64,000 bases of DNA from Achromobacter sp. AONIH1 (GTDB taxonomy: Bacteria; Pseudomonadota; Gammaproteobacteria; Burkholderiales; Burkholderiaceae_B). The stretch covers positions 1,178,001 through 1,242,000 of the forward strand of contig NZ_CP026124.1 of assembly GCF_002902905.1 (NCBI RefSeq). Direction: 5' to 3'. The notes beneath the pieces are model-generated. The model ran no database searches. It was not told the DNA's origin and saw only the letters and a program-made list of their open reading frames with translations. Both the position numbers and the translations under genes were made by a program. How positions within the stretch are numbered: position 1 is the stretch's first letter; each line of letters begins with the position of its first letter. Positions 53,984 to 64,000 of the stretch are shown in pieces.

Positions 53984-55591
53984 CTACGCCTTGTCTCCGA
54001 AAACCTTGCCGCCGTGCTCGCGCATGGCGTGGAATTTCACATCCGGATACAGTTCCTCGGCCACGCGCAGCTGCGCGGGCGAACCGATCAAAAACGCCGC
54101 CGCATCGACCACATCATAGGCGATATGGGCAGCATTGGCATCCATGAACTTGCGCAGCGCCTTGGGGTTGTCGGACGTGATCCAGCGCGCCATCGTGTAG
54201 CGCGAAGGCAGCATGCGGGCGTCCACGCCGTACTCGGTCTTGAGCCGGTGCGCCACCACTTCGAACTGCAGCTGGCCGACCGCGCCCAGCAGCAGCGAGC
54301 CGCCGGCCGCCTCGGGACGGAACACCTGGATGGCGCCTTCCTCGCCCAGCTGCGTGAGGCCGGTGCGCAATTGCTTGGTGCGCAGCGGATCCTTCACTTC
54401 GACCGCCTGGAACAGCTCGGGCGCGAAGAACGGCAGCCCGGTGAACTGCAGGGTTTCGCCTTCGGTCAGCACGTCGCCGAGTTGCAGCACGCCGTGGTTG
54501 GGGATGCCGATGACGTCGCCGGCATAAGCCTCGTCCAGCAGCTCGCGCCGCTGCGACAGGAACGACACCACGTTGTTGGGCCGCATTTCCTTGTTGGTGC
54601 GCGCCACCTTCAGGCGCATGCCGCGCTCGAAGCGGCCGGAGCTCACGCGCACGAAGGCGACGCGGTCGCGGTGCGCGGGGTCCATGTTGGCCTGCACCTT
54701 GAACACCACGCCGGTGAACTTGGGTTCCTCGGGCTGCACCTCGCGCTGCAGCGCGGTGCGCGGGCCGGGCGGCGGGGCCTGCTCGACCAGCGCGTCCAGC
54801 ACTTCCTGCACGCCGAAGTTGTTGATGGCCGAGCCGAAGAACACTGGGGTCTGCTTGCCGGCCAGGAACTGCGCGCGGTCGAAGGCGGGCGCGGCTTCGT
54901 TGATCAGCTCGATCTCGCCGCTGGCCTGTTCGAAGGCCGAGCCGAAGCGGCGGCCGATCTCGGGATTGGACAGGCCCTCGATGAAGTCGTCGTTGTCAGA
55001 GCGGCGCTCCTGGCCGGCGCGGAACACGCGCATGCGGTCGCGGCGGATGTCGAACACGCCGCCGAAGGCCTTGCCCATGCCCACCGGCCACGAGAACGGC
55101 ACCGCATCCATGCCCAGGTGCCCTTCGATCTCGGACAGCAGTTCGAGCGGCTCGCGCACTTCGCGGTCCATCTTGTTGATGAAGGTGATGATGGGCGTGT
55201 TGCGCGCGCGGCAGACCTGCAGCAGCCGGATGGTCTGCGGCTCCACGCCGTTGGCGGCGTCGATCACCATGAGCGCGGCGTCCACGGCGGTCAGCACGCG
55301 ATAGGTGTCTTCCGAGAAGTCCTGGTGGCCCGGGGTGTCGAGCAGGTTGATGACGCAGTCGCGGTATTCCATCTGCATCACCGACGAGGCCACCGAGATG
55401 CCGCGCTGCTTTTCGATTTCCATCCAGTCGGAGGACGCGTGGCGCGAGGCCTTGCGGGCCTTGACGCTGCCGGCGATCTGGATCGCGCCCGCGAACAGCA
55501 GCAGCTTTTCGGTCAGCGTGGTCTTGCCCGCGTCGGGGTGGGAAATGATGGCGAACGTCCGGCGTCGCGCGACTTCTTGTTGAATGCTCAT
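53984..55591 (-). CDS. prfC: Peptide chain release factor 3
   Basis: GTPase of 535 residues that recycles RF1/RF2 from the ribosome. G1 is HPDAGKTT (18-25), G3 is DTPGHQDF, G4 is NKMD, and domains II and III follow with the RF3 C-terminal pattern. Length equals the usual RF3. It is on the same strand as the LysE gene upstream, separated by a terminator. Confidence 0.95.
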   Translation of the reverse strand: MSIQQEVARRRTFAIISHPDAGKTTLTEKLLLFAGAIQIAGSVKARKASRHASSDWMEIEKQRGISVASSVMQMEYRDCVINLLDTPGHQDFSEDTYRVLTAVDAALMVIDAANGVEPQTIRLLQVCRARNTPIITFINKMDREVREPLELLSEIEGHLGMDAVPFSWPVGMGKAFGGVFDIRRDRMRVFRAGQERRSDNDDFIEGLSNPEIGRRFGSAFEQASGEIELINEAAPAFDRAQFLAGKQTPVFFGSAINNFGVQEVLDALVEQAPPPGPRTALQREVQPEEPKFTGVVFKVQANMDPAHRDRVAFVRVSSGRFERGMRLKVARTNKEMRPNNVVSFLSQRRELLDEAYAGDVIGIPNHGVLQLGDVLTEGETLQFTGLPFFAPELFQAVEVKDPLRTKQLRTGLTQLGEEGAIQVFRPEAAGGSLLLGAVGQLQFEVVAHRLKTEYGVDARMLPSRYTMARWITSDNPKALRKFMDANAAHIAYDVVDAAAFLIGSPAQLRVAEELYPDVKFHAMREHGGKVFGDKA

Positions 55592-55647
55592 GATCGGTGG
55601 AATATTCGGGCGCCGTGTTTCAGGTCCGGCGCGGTCCTGCTGCGTGC

Positions 55648-55688
55648 AAAAAAGCGCGGGGCTCGCGCCGGGAAGGCGGCGAGCCCCG
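55648..55688 (-). terminator. Terminator between the LysE gene and prfC
   Basis: CGGGGCTCGC/GCGAGCCCCG stem (55657-55666 with 55679-55688) followed on the minus strand by GCGC and TTTTTT (55648-55653). Confidence 0.75.
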
Positions 55689-55699
55689 TTCGGTCGGGT

Positions 55700-56329
55700 T
55701 CAGGAATGGCGGCGGAACGAGGCGAGGAACACGCCTGCCAGGATGAACAGCGACCCGAAGGTCCGGTTCATCCAGCGGATGTGCTTGGCGTCGCGCAGCA
55801 GACGCAGCACGCGGGCCGCCAGCAGCGTGTACACGCCCATCGCCACCAAGTCGGTGAAGGCCAGCGTGCCGGCCAGCGCCGCGTACTGCGCCACCATCGG
55901 CAGCGCCGGATCGACGAACTGCGGCACCACGGCCAGCAGGAACACCGTGCCCTTGGGATTCATGGTGTTGATCAGGAAGCCGCGCATGACCAGCTCGCGG
56001 ATCGACGCCTGCCTGGGATCGCCGGCGTCGACCGCGACCGGCGCGGCGTCGGTGCGGATCTGGCGCACGCCCAGGTAGATCAGGTAGGCCACGCCCAGGT
56101 ACTTGACCACGTTGAAGGCCATCTCCGAGGTGGCCAGCACCGCGCCCAGGCCGACGGCCACGACCACGAACTGGAACAGGATGCCCATGATCAGGCCGGC
56201 CGTGTTCCAGTAGCCGCGCGCGAAGCCGTACTTCAGCCCGGAGGACATGGCCGAGATCGCGCCCGCGCCGGGCGAGAACGAAATGGCCCAGGAGGCCAGG
56301 AAAAACGTCAACCAGGTCGATAAGGGCAT
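55700..56329 (-). CDS. LysE/RhtB-family exporter
   Basis: Membrane protein of 209 residues with about six hydrophobic segments. The N-terminal family motif is ISFSPGAGAISAMSSGLKYG (16-35) and NTMNPKGTVFLLAVVPQF is the central one. It is probably a homoserine/threonine-type exporter. It follows rhlE by 51 bp and ends before a terminator. Confidence 0.87.
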   Translation of the reverse strand: MPLSTWLTFFLASWAISFSPGAGAISAMSSGLKYGFARGYWNTAGLIMGILFQFVVVAVGLGAVLATSEMAFNVVKYLGVAYLIYLGVRQIRTDAAPVAVDAGDPRQASIRELVMRGFLINTMNPKGTVFLLAVVPQFVDPALPMVAQYAALAGTLAFTDLVAMGVYTLLAARVLRLLRDAKHIRWMNRTFGSLFILAGVFLASFRRHS

Positions 56330-56380
56330 GATGCGCGCGGGTCCGTGGGTCGCTGTCTGGGTGGGGGCTATCCGCAGATA

Positions 56381-57928
<1,548 letters not shown>

Positions 57929-58188
57929 AACAACTCCAGCGGCAGCCCGTCGCTCAAGTTGAGAGACTCCAATCCAGGCGTACGAATAAGGAGAAAAGGG
58001 AAGCGCCCTTGCAGGGCGAAGCCAGGCGGCGAAGGGCCCGGCGAACGTGCGCAGATTGGCAAAGCGCACGGCGGGATTGTAGCCGATGTGGCAGCCGGGC
58101 ATGGGCGCGCCGGGGTGTCCTGGTATAACCAGGTAACAAATTGCACGACCTATCTACGAAATAAGTACATTCCCTAGGTCACACTCCC

Positions 58189-58194
58189 TATAAT
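58189..58194 (+). promoter_or_regulatory. Consensus -10 box upstream of the ydgA-like gene
   Basis: TATAAT in an AT-richer stretch 37 bp upstream of the start codon. The -35 element 17 bp further up is weak (TACATT). Confidence 0.45.
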
Positions 58195-58230
58195 CCGTGC
58201 GCTTTCATCCATTTGAAAATAAGGATTGCT

Positions 58231-59700
58231 ATGAAAAAGGCGGCAATTGCAGGCATCGTCGTGGCGCTGGGCGCGGTTTGGACCGGTTCTGCCTGGTACA
58301 CGGGCAAGAAGGCCGAAACCTTCGTCAAGCAACTGATTCAGGATGGCAACGTCGATCTGCAGAAGCTCGGCGAGCGCACCGGCATCACGCCCTCGATCGA
58401 GCTGATCTCGTTCGAGCGCGGCGTGTTCTCGTCGACCGAGCGCTTTCGCGTCAAGTTCTCGATCCCGGCCAAGGACGGCAAGCCCGGCCATGACGGCGAG
58501 ATCGAGTTCGTCGAATACCTGGACCACGGCCCCTTCCCGCTGTCGAACCTGAGCCGTGGCAAGCTGGCTCCGGCCATGGTCGCCAGCCGCTTCCAGCTCG
58601 TGGAAACGCCTTCGGTCAAGGAATGGTTCGCCGCCGCCAAGGGCTCGGTGCCGCTGTCGGGCTCGTACAGCGTCAGCTATGGCAAGAATGTCGACGGCAA
58701 GTTCGACCTGGCCGCCGTCGAATTCGCCAAGGATGCGAACAGCCTGAAGTTCTCGGGCATGAAGGGCGATATCGAGGTCAACACCGGCACCAAGCACGCC
58801 GTCTTCAACGCGCAGTCGGACAGCCTGGTCATCGCCGGCAAGTCCGACGACAGCGATATCACCAGCATGGCGCTGCAGGGCCTGACGATCGCCGGCAACG
58901 GCGCGCCGGGCAAGAGCGACATGTACATGGGCAGCCAGAAGATCGGCTTCAAGGCCCTGACGATCAACTCGGCCACCCAGCCGCCCGTGATCGTCAAGGA
59001 CACCTCGATGGCCATCGACACGAGCGAGGCCGACGCCGGCGTCAACGCCAAGGCCGTGCTCGACTTCGGCATGATCAATGTGCAGAACCAGGACGTCACC
59101 GGCGTCAAGTTCGCGCTGGACATGAAGAACCTGGATCCCAAGGCGCTCAAGGCCCTGAACGAAGTCTATGAAAAGGCCTCGCATCGCATGCTGCAGAGCG
59201 GCGGCGAGGAAAAGACGCCGCAGTTCACGCCCGAAGAGCAGCAGATCCTGAAGGACAACGTCCAGCTGCTGCTGGCCGGCAACCCCAGCCTGTCGGTGGC
59301 GCCGCTGCAACTGCGCACCGCCAACGGCGCGTCGACCTTCAACCTGGATCTGAACCTGGCCAAGCCGGCATCGCTGGACGCGCCCTTCCCGGACGTGGCC
59401 ATGCAGACCGTGCGCAAGCTGGACGCCAAGGTCGTGCTGTCCAAGGCCAGCCTGGCCGACCTGATGGCCTTCAAGGCCCAGCAGGACGGCGCGCCGGCCG
59501 ACCAGGCCCTCAAGACCGCCAAGGGCCAGGCCGACATGGTCGGCACCATGGCGGGCGCCATGGGCCTGGCCAAGGTCGAGAACGACAACGTCGTTTCCTA
59601 CCTGAACTACGCCGACGGTCAGGTCGATTTCAACGGCAAGAAGATGCCGCTGGAACAGTTCCTGATGATGGCCATGGGTGGCTTCATGGGCAAGCGCTAA
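58231..59700 (+). CDS. ydgA: YdgA/DUF945 family protein
   Basis: Envelope protein of 489 residues with an N-terminal membrane anchor or signal (AAIAGIVVALGAVWTGSAWY, about 4-23) and a long periplasmic beta-rich DUF945 region. It has the family start with WYTGKKAE and the terminal YADGQVDFNGKKMPLEQF. Function unknown. The ATG at 58231 has AAGGA 6 bases upstream; a TTG at 58213 is less likely. A T-tailed hairpin follows. Confidence 0.85.
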   Translation: MKKAAIAGIVVALGAVWTGSAWYTGKKAETFVKQLIQDGNVDLQKLGERTGITPSIELISFERGVFSSTERFRVKFSIPAKDGKPGHDGEIEFVEYLDHGPFPLSNLSRGKLAPAMVASRFQLVETPSVKEWFAAAKGSVPLSGSYSVSYGKNVDGKFDLAAVEFAKDANSLKFSGMKGDIEVNTGTKHAVFNAQSDSLVIAGKSDDSDITSMALQGLTIAGNGAPGKSDMYMGSQKIGFKALTINSATQPPVIVKDTSMAIDTSEADAGVNAKAVLDFGMINVQNQDVTGVKFALDMKNLDPKALKALNEVYEKASHRMLQSGGEEKTPQFTPEEQQILKDNVQLLLAGNPSLSVAPLQLRTANGASTFNLDLNLAKPASLDAPFPDVAMQTVRKLDAKVVLSKASLADLMAFKAQQDGAPADQALKTAKGQADMVGTMAGAMGLAKVENDNVVSYLNYADGQVDFNGKKMPLEQFLMMAMGGFMGKR

Positions 59701-59741
59701 GCGCGCCCTGCCGGCCCCGCGAGGCCGGCGTCGCAATATTA

Positions 59742-59778
59742 CGGGCTGATGCGCCTTGCGCGCATCGGCCCGTTTTTC
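59742..59778 (+). terminator. Terminator after the ydgA-like gene
   Basis: A stem CGGGC-GATGCG / CGCATC-GCCCG around a short loop, followed by TTTTT. Confidence 0.75.
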
Positions 59779-59814
59779 ATTGGCGCCCGCCAGCGTGGCG
59801 CATCGGGGCGGACC

Positions 59815-61023
59815 TTATCCGGGCAGCGCGCCCGCCTGGACCACGCCGCCCTGCAGCACCGCCACATGGAAGCGCTTGTCGGCCGCCTTCATGATGTCCT
59901 CGGTCGGGTCGCCTTGCACCAGCAGCAGGTCGGCGGCGTTGCCGTCCTGGATGGCGCCGTGCCCATCCATGCCCATCAGGTCGTGCCCGCGCGAGGTGCC
60001 CGCGACCAGCGCGTCCACCGGCGTCATGCCGAACTCGACCATGTAGGCCAGCTCCATGGCGTTCTCGCCATGCAGGTTGAACGGCGTGCCCGCGTCGGTG
60101 CCCATGGCGATGCGGCCGCCGGCCTTGTAGTACATCTGGATGGACTCGCGGTGGCGCTGCTCGACGGCGCGGGCCTTTTCCACCGCGTAGGCGGGAATGC
60201 CGTTGTCGGCATTGGCCACGATGTTGCGCACGGCGGCGATGGTGGGCACCAGGTAGGTCCGGGCCTCCAGCATTTCGCGCAGGCATTCCTCGTCCATGAA
60301 GATGCCGTGCTCGATGGAGTCGATGCCGGCGCGCACGGCGTTCAGGATGCCCTCCGTGCCCTGCGCATGGCTGGCCGTGCTCTTGCGAAAGCGCTTGGCC
60401 TCGTGCACGCCGGCCTTCATCTCGGCGAAGCTGTAGTGCGCGTCCATGGGGCTGACGCCCGGCGTCATGACGCCGCCGGTGGCCATGATCTTCACCAGGT
60501 CGCAGCCGGCGTGGACCTGCTCGCGCACGGCCTTCACCACTTCCTCGCAGCCGTCGGCCACGCGGCCGATGCGGTTGCCGTGGCCGCCGGTCATGCAGAT
60601 GATGCGGCCGGACGCCCTGATCGCCGGACCGGGGAAGACGCCGCGCGCGATGGCGTCGCGCACGCCGAATTCCAGGTAGTCCTTGCCGCCGCAGTCTCGC
60701 AGCGCGGTGACGCCGCCACGCAGGCTGGCCTGCGCATTCTCCAGCGCGGTCAGCGTGATCTGCGCCGGGCCCTGCTTGTTCATCTGCGCGTTGGGGTCGG
60801 GGCCGCCGGTGTAGACCAGGTGCACGTGACAGTCCGCCAGGCTGGGCATCAGCGTCATGCCGGCGGTGTCGACCTTGCGGCCGGCATAGCCTTCGAACTC
60901 GGCCGCCGGCGCCACGCGCGCGATGCGGCCGTCCTGCACCAGCACGCCGTGTCCGGCCAGGGTCTTGCCCAATCCATCGAATACCAGGCCGCCGATGAAC
61001 AGGGTTTGCTGCGAGGTGCTCAT
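59815..61023 (-). CDS. Metal-dependent amidohydrolase
   Basis: Amidohydrolase-superfamily enzyme of 402 residues. Metal ligands are His in DCHVHLV, Lys in LVKIMATGG (carboxylated lysine position), His in TASHAQG and SIEHGI, and Asp in MGTDAGTP. It resembles Xaa-Pro dipeptidase/imidazolonepropionase-like members that cut dipeptide or cyclic amide bonds. AAGGAACGAG precedes the ATG at 61023. It is the last gene of an operon with a peptide-type ABC transporter, 30 bp after the ATPase gene, so the transported peptide may be its substrate. Confidence 0.85.
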   Translation of the reverse strand: MSTSQQTLFIGGLVFDGLGKTLAGHGVLVQDGRIARVAPAAEFEGYAGRKVDTAGMTLMPSLADCHVHLVYTGGPDPNAQMNKQGPAQITLTALENAQASLRGGVTALRDCGGKDYLEFGVRDAIARGVFPGPAIRASGRIICMTGGHGNRIGRVADGCEEVVKAVREQVHAGCDLVKIMATGGVMTPGVSPMDAHYSFAEMKAGVHEAKRFRKSTASHAQGTEGILNAVRAGIDSIEHGIFMDEECLREMLEARTYLVPTIAAVRNIVANADNGIPAYAVEKARAVEQRHRESIQMYYKAGGRIAMGTDAGTPFNLHGENAMELAYMVEFGMTPVDALVAGTSRGHDLMGMDGHGAIQDGNAADLLLVQGDPTEDIMKAADKRFHVAVLQGGVVQAGALPG

Positions 61024-61053
61024 GTCTCGTTCCTTGGTTCTGTGCATGCGGCC

Positions 61054-62781
61054 CTAGCCGGCCACGTCCAGCCCCTCGCGGGACATGGATTGCAGGCGCG
61101 GCATCAGGCCCAGCAGGTGTTGGCTGTAAGGGTGTTGCGGGCGATCGAACAGGGTTTCCGTGTCCGCCACTTCCAGCAGTTCGCCATGGCGCATCACGCC
61201 GACGCGGTCGCACATCTGGCGGATCACGGGCAGGTCGTGGCTGATGAACAGCATGGTCAGGCCGAGCTGTTCCTGCAGGTCCTTGAGCAGGTTCAGGATC
61301 TGCGCCTGGATGGACACGTCCAGCGCCGAGGTGGGCTCGTCGCAGATCAGGAAGCGCGGACGCGTGGCCAGGGCGCGCGCGATGCAGATGCGCTGGCGCT
61401 GGCCGCCGGAGAATTCGTGCGGATAGCGCTGGGCCGCGCGCTCGCCCAGGCCCACCACATCGAGCAGGTCGGCGACGATGCGACGCGCCTGCGCCTCGCT
61501 GTCGGCCAGCCGGTGGAAGCGGATGGGCTCGGCGATGATGTCCAGCACGCGCATGCGCGGATTCAGCGAGGAATACGGATCCTGGAAGATCATCTGGATC
61601 TGGCGGCGGAAGGGATTGAGCTGCTTCTCGCCCTTGAGCGCGGTCAGGTCGGTGCCGCCGAAGTGCACCGATCCGGCCGACGGCGTATATAGCCCGGAGA
61701 TCAGCCGCGCGACCGTGGACTTGCCCGAACCGGATTCGCCCACCAGGCCGAAGACCTCGCCCTCGCCGATGGCGAAGCCGACGTTCTTGACCGCGTCCAG
61801 CGTGCGCTGGTTGCGTTTCAGGAACGCGTTCTTGAGCACGAAGCGCATGCCCAGGCCGCGCACGTCGACCAGCGGACCGTCGCCGCGCCCGCCGAAGTCG
61901 CGCCGCTGGCCCAGCCAGTGGGTGGCGATGTCCAGCGGCTGCGCCGGCGTCTTCACGTCCTCGATGTAGGTGACCAGCGGAAAGCGCTTGAGCTTGATGT
62001 CGGGCCGGGGCACGGCCGAGATCAGGCTGCGGGTGTAGGGATGATCGGGGTCGCCCAGGATCTTGGCGGTGGCGCCCTCTTCGACCAGCTTGCCGCGATA
62101 CAGCACCGCCACGCGGTCGGTCACGTCGGCGATCACGCCCATGTCGTGCGTGATGATGATCATGCCGACCTGCTCTTCGCGGCACAGCTTGCGCAGCAGC
62201 TCCAGGATCTGCGCCTGGATGGACACGTCCAGCGCCGTGGTCGGCTCGTCGGCGATGATGACTTCCGGCTCGCAGCACAACGCCAGCGCGATCACCACGC
62301 GCTGCCGCATGCCGCCGGAGAACTGGTGCGGATACTGCTTGGCGCGCAATTCGGGCTTGTCGATGCCGACCTGCGCCAGCAATTGCACGGCGCGCTTGGC
62401 GGCCTCGGCCTGGGACAGGTCCAGGTGCACCTGCATGGTTTCCACCAGCTGGCTTTCCACGGTCTGCAGCGGATCCAGCGAGGTCAGCGGATCCTGGAAG
62501 ATCATGCCGATGCGCCGGCCGCGCACGCGGCGCTGCTGCGCCGGCGTCAGCGTGTCGATGCGTTCGCCGTTGAGCAACACCTGGCCGCCGGCCAGCCGGC
62601 CGGGCGCTTCCAGCAGGCCGATCACGGCGTTGCCGATGGTGGACTTGCCGGCGCCGGATTCGCCCACCACGCCCAGGATCTCGCCTTTCTCCAGGCTCAG
62701 GGACACGCCGTCCACCGCCACCATGGTGCCGCGGCGGCTGGGAAATTCGATGCGGATGTCGTCGATGTTCAACAGGGCCAT
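61054..62781 (-). CDS. Peptide-type ABC transporter, fused double ATPase (DppDF/GsiA-like)
   Basis: Fused ATPase of 575 residues with two nucleotide-binding domains. Walker A motifs are GESGAGKST (40-48) and GESGSGKST (348-356), signatures FSGGMRQR (154-161) and FSGGQRQR, Walker B VIIADEP and FLICDEP. Both halves end with the oligopeptide-type PHPYT/PHPYS segment. It would drive import through the DppB/DppC-like permeases upstream. It starts 7 bp after the permease gene. Confidence 0.92.
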   Translation of the reverse strand: MALLNIDDIRIEFPSRRGTMVAVDGVSLSLEKGEILGVVGESGAGKSTIGNAVIGLLEAPGRLAGGQVLLNGERIDTLTPAQQRRVRGRRIGMIFQDPLTSLDPLQTVESQLVETMQVHLDLSQAEAAKRAVQLLAQVGIDKPELRAKQYPHQFSGGMRQRVVIALALCCEPEVIIADEPTTALDVSIQAQILELLRKLCREEQVGMIIITHDMGVIADVTDRVAVLYRGKLVEEGATAKILGDPDHPYTRSLISAVPRPDIKLKRFPLVTYIEDVKTPAQPLDIATHWLGQRRDFGGRGDGPLVDVRGLGMRFVLKNAFLKRNQRTLDAVKNVGFAIGEGEVFGLVGESGSGKSTVARLISGLYTPSAGSVHFGGTDLTALKGEKQLNPFRRQIQMIFQDPYSSLNPRMRVLDIIAEPIRFHRLADSEAQARRIVADLLDVVGLGERAAQRYPHEFSGGQRQRICIARALATRPRFLICDEPTSALDVSIQAQILNLLKDLQEQLGLTMLFISHDLPVIRQMCDRVGVMRHGELLEVADTETLFDRPQHPYSQHLLGLMPRLQSMSREGLDVAG

Positions 62782-62788
62782 GATGTTC

Positions 62789-63715
62789 TCAGCGCAGCTT
62801 CGGATTGAGCGCGTCGCGCAGCCAGTCGCCCAGCAGGTTGACGGACAGCACCAGCGCCACCAGCACGATGCCGGGGAAGATGGAGATCCACCACATGCCC
62901 GAGAACAGGTAGCTGTTGCCGATGCGGATCAAGGTGCCCAGCGACGGCGCGGTCGGCGGCACGCCCACGCCCAGGAAGGACAGCGTGGCCTCGGTGATGA
63001 TGGCCACGGCCAGGTGGATGGTGGCGATGACCAGCACCGGCCCCATCACGTTGGGCAGGATGTGGCGGCGCAGGATGGTGACGGGGCCGATGCCGATCAG
63101 GCGGGCGGCCTGCACGTATTCCTTGTTGCGCTCGACCAGCGTGGAGCCGCGCACGGTGCGCGCGTACTGCACCCAGCCGGAGGTGCCGATGGCGAAGATC
63201 AATACGTACATCGCCAGCTCGTCGTGCATGTCGCGCGGCAGCAGCCCGCGCGCCACGCCGTCGATCAGCAGCGCCACCAGGATGGCGGGAAAGGACAGCT
63301 GCACGTCGGCGATGCGCATGATGAAGCTGTCCACGCGTCCGCCCGCGTAGCCGCTGATCAGGCCCAGCGTGACGCCCAGCACCATCGAGAACGCGACCGA
63401 GGCCAGGCCCACCAGCAGCGACACGCGCGAGCCGTAGAGCAGGGCCGAGAAGATGTCGCGGCCCTGGTCGTCGGTGCCGAGCACGAAGGCCGCGCTGCCG
63501 CCCTCTTCCCAGGACGGCGGCGTATTGGCGTCGATGATGAGCACCTGGCCCGGGTCGAAGGGATTCTGCGGCGCGATCAGCGGCGCGAACACCGCGCCGA
63601 GCACGATCAGCAGCGTGACGAGGGCGCCGATGACGGCGGCGGGCGAGCGCTTGAAGCTGTACCAGAGGTCGCTGTCGGCGGCGCGCGCGAAGAAGGGGGC
63701 GATGCGGGCGGTCAT
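62789..63715 (-). CDS. Peptide-type ABC transporter permease (DppC/GsiD-like)
   Basis: Permease of 308 residues with six hydrophobic segments, the N-terminal extension typical of DppC (ADSDLWYSFKRSPAAVIGALVT) and the EAA loop QAARLIGIGPVTILRRHILPN. It sits 33 bp after the DppB-like gene and 7 bp before the ATPase gene. Confidence 0.9.
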   Translation of the reverse strand: MTARIAPFFARAADSDLWYSFKRSPAAVIGALVTLLIVLGAVFAPLIAPQNPFDPGQVLIIDANTPPSWEEGGSAAFVLGTDDQGRDIFSALLYGSRVSLLVGLASVAFSMVLGVTLGLISGYAGGRVDSFIMRIADVQLSFPAILVALLIDGVARGLLPRDMHDELAMYVLIFAIGTSGWVQYARTVRGSTLVERNKEYVQAARLIGIGPVTILRRHILPNVMGPVLVIATIHLAVAIITEATLSFLGVGVPPTAPSLGTLIRIGNSYLFSGMWWISIFPGIVLVALVLSVNLLGDWLRDALNPKLR

Positions 63716-63748
63716 GCGGATTCCTTTACGTTCGTCCTGGAAGGTGCC

Positions 63749-64000
63749 TTACTTGCTCTGCACGCGCAGGCGCGGATCCACCGCGAAATACAGCAGGTCG
63801 ACGATCAGGTTGATGACCACGAACATGAATGCGATCAGCACCAGGTAGGCCGCCATGACGGGGATGTCCACCGTGCTGATGGCCTGGATGAACAGCAGGC
63901 CCATGCCGGGCCACTGGAACACGGTCTCGGTGATGATGGCGAAGGCGATGATGGAGCCCAGCTGCAGGCCGGTGATGGTGATGACCGGCACCATGGTGTT
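63749..64000 (-). CDS. Peptide-type ABC transporter permease (DppB/GsiC-like), cut by window end
   Basis: Only the last 83 codons are in view. The sequence ...MVPVITITGLQLGSIIAFAIITETVF, GMGLLFIQAI and the C-terminal DLLYFAVDPRLR are the standard end of DppB/GsiC proteins. The N-terminal part and the start lie beyond position 64000 (on the minus strand). The Met at 63994 is internal. A substrate-binding protein gene would be expected further on. Confidence 0.87.
   Translation of the reverse strand, partial: NTMVPVITITGLQLGSIIAFAIITETVFQWPGMGLLFIQAISTVDIPVMAAYLVLIAFMFVVINLIVDLLYFAVDPRLRVQSK

Noticed and set aside
59777..62278. Minus-strand frame of 833 codons
   Set aside because: It is the wrong frame of the amidohydrolase and double ATPase genes, both of which have full motif sets.

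Overview
The window is a gene-dense, GC-rich chromosomal segment of a betaproteobacterium of the Bordetella/Achromobacter type (family Alcaligenaceae). The assignment rests on codon and base composition, three Bug/TctC-type periplasmic receptors, and an isovaleryl-CoA dehydrogenase - aceK - thiolase - methylcrotonyl-CoA carboxylase gene order of Burkholderiales type. It is inferred from content, not from a database search. I saw no rRNA, tRNA, CRISPR array, prophage or replication origin. The only mobile element recognised is one IS110-family (IS1111-type) insertion sequence.

Layout. 182-4202 (+): SsuABC/TauABC-type ABC importer plus an FAD amine oxidase. 4216-4876 (-): Phd/PIN toxin-antitoxin pair with a dyad operator. 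5018-6244 (-): MFS exporter. 6336-11252 (-): four-gene tripartite efflux operon resembling ytcA-mdtN-mdtO-mdtP. 11428-19666 (-): leucine/isovalerate catabolic operon (ivd, aceK, thiolase, mccB, mccA). 19912-24178: M20 peptidase, Bug receptor, YnfA protein, a MerR-type LiuR regulator and a divergent metallo-beta-lactamase-fold hydrolase. Identical 20-bp LiuR-type boxes lie upstream of ivd and between liuR and the hydrolase. 24204-26968: LysE exporter, nitroreductase, cystathionine beta-lyase. 27015-28354: the IS. 28422-31556 (-): dsbA, a SPOR protein and argS.

31887-32628 (+): two small conserved proteins. 32910-36196 (+): FCD-type GntR regulator, ureidoglycolate lyase, PuuE allantoinase and a Bug receptor, together a ureide (purine) degradation unit. 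36308-42355 (-): glycerol-3-phosphate ABC importer ugpCBAE, a GpdQ-like glycerophosphodiesterase and a LacI regulator with two near-identical operators. 42637-43968 (+): amidase. 44245-47476 (-): leuA and a Bug receptor. 47669-53946: membrane protein, rpoN, bfd (Fur box), LysR/EamA divergent pair with a LysR box, bacterioferritin, and a secreted or anchored hypothetical protein. 53984-57928 (-): prfC, LysE exporter, rhlE. 58231-59700 (+): YdgA/DUF945 protein. 59815-64000 (-): peptide-type ABC importer with an amidohydrolase, cut by the window end.

Overall this is mainly ordinary core and accessory metabolism. The observations that go beyond routine annotation are regulatory: the shared LiuR boxes, a G11 tract just before liuR, the paired LacI operators, the long symmetric operator before the GntR gene, and a recurring GGG-N4/5-CCC element upstream of several starts. 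The IS also has a likely guide-RNA-bearing end. I found no convincing wholly new multi-gene system.
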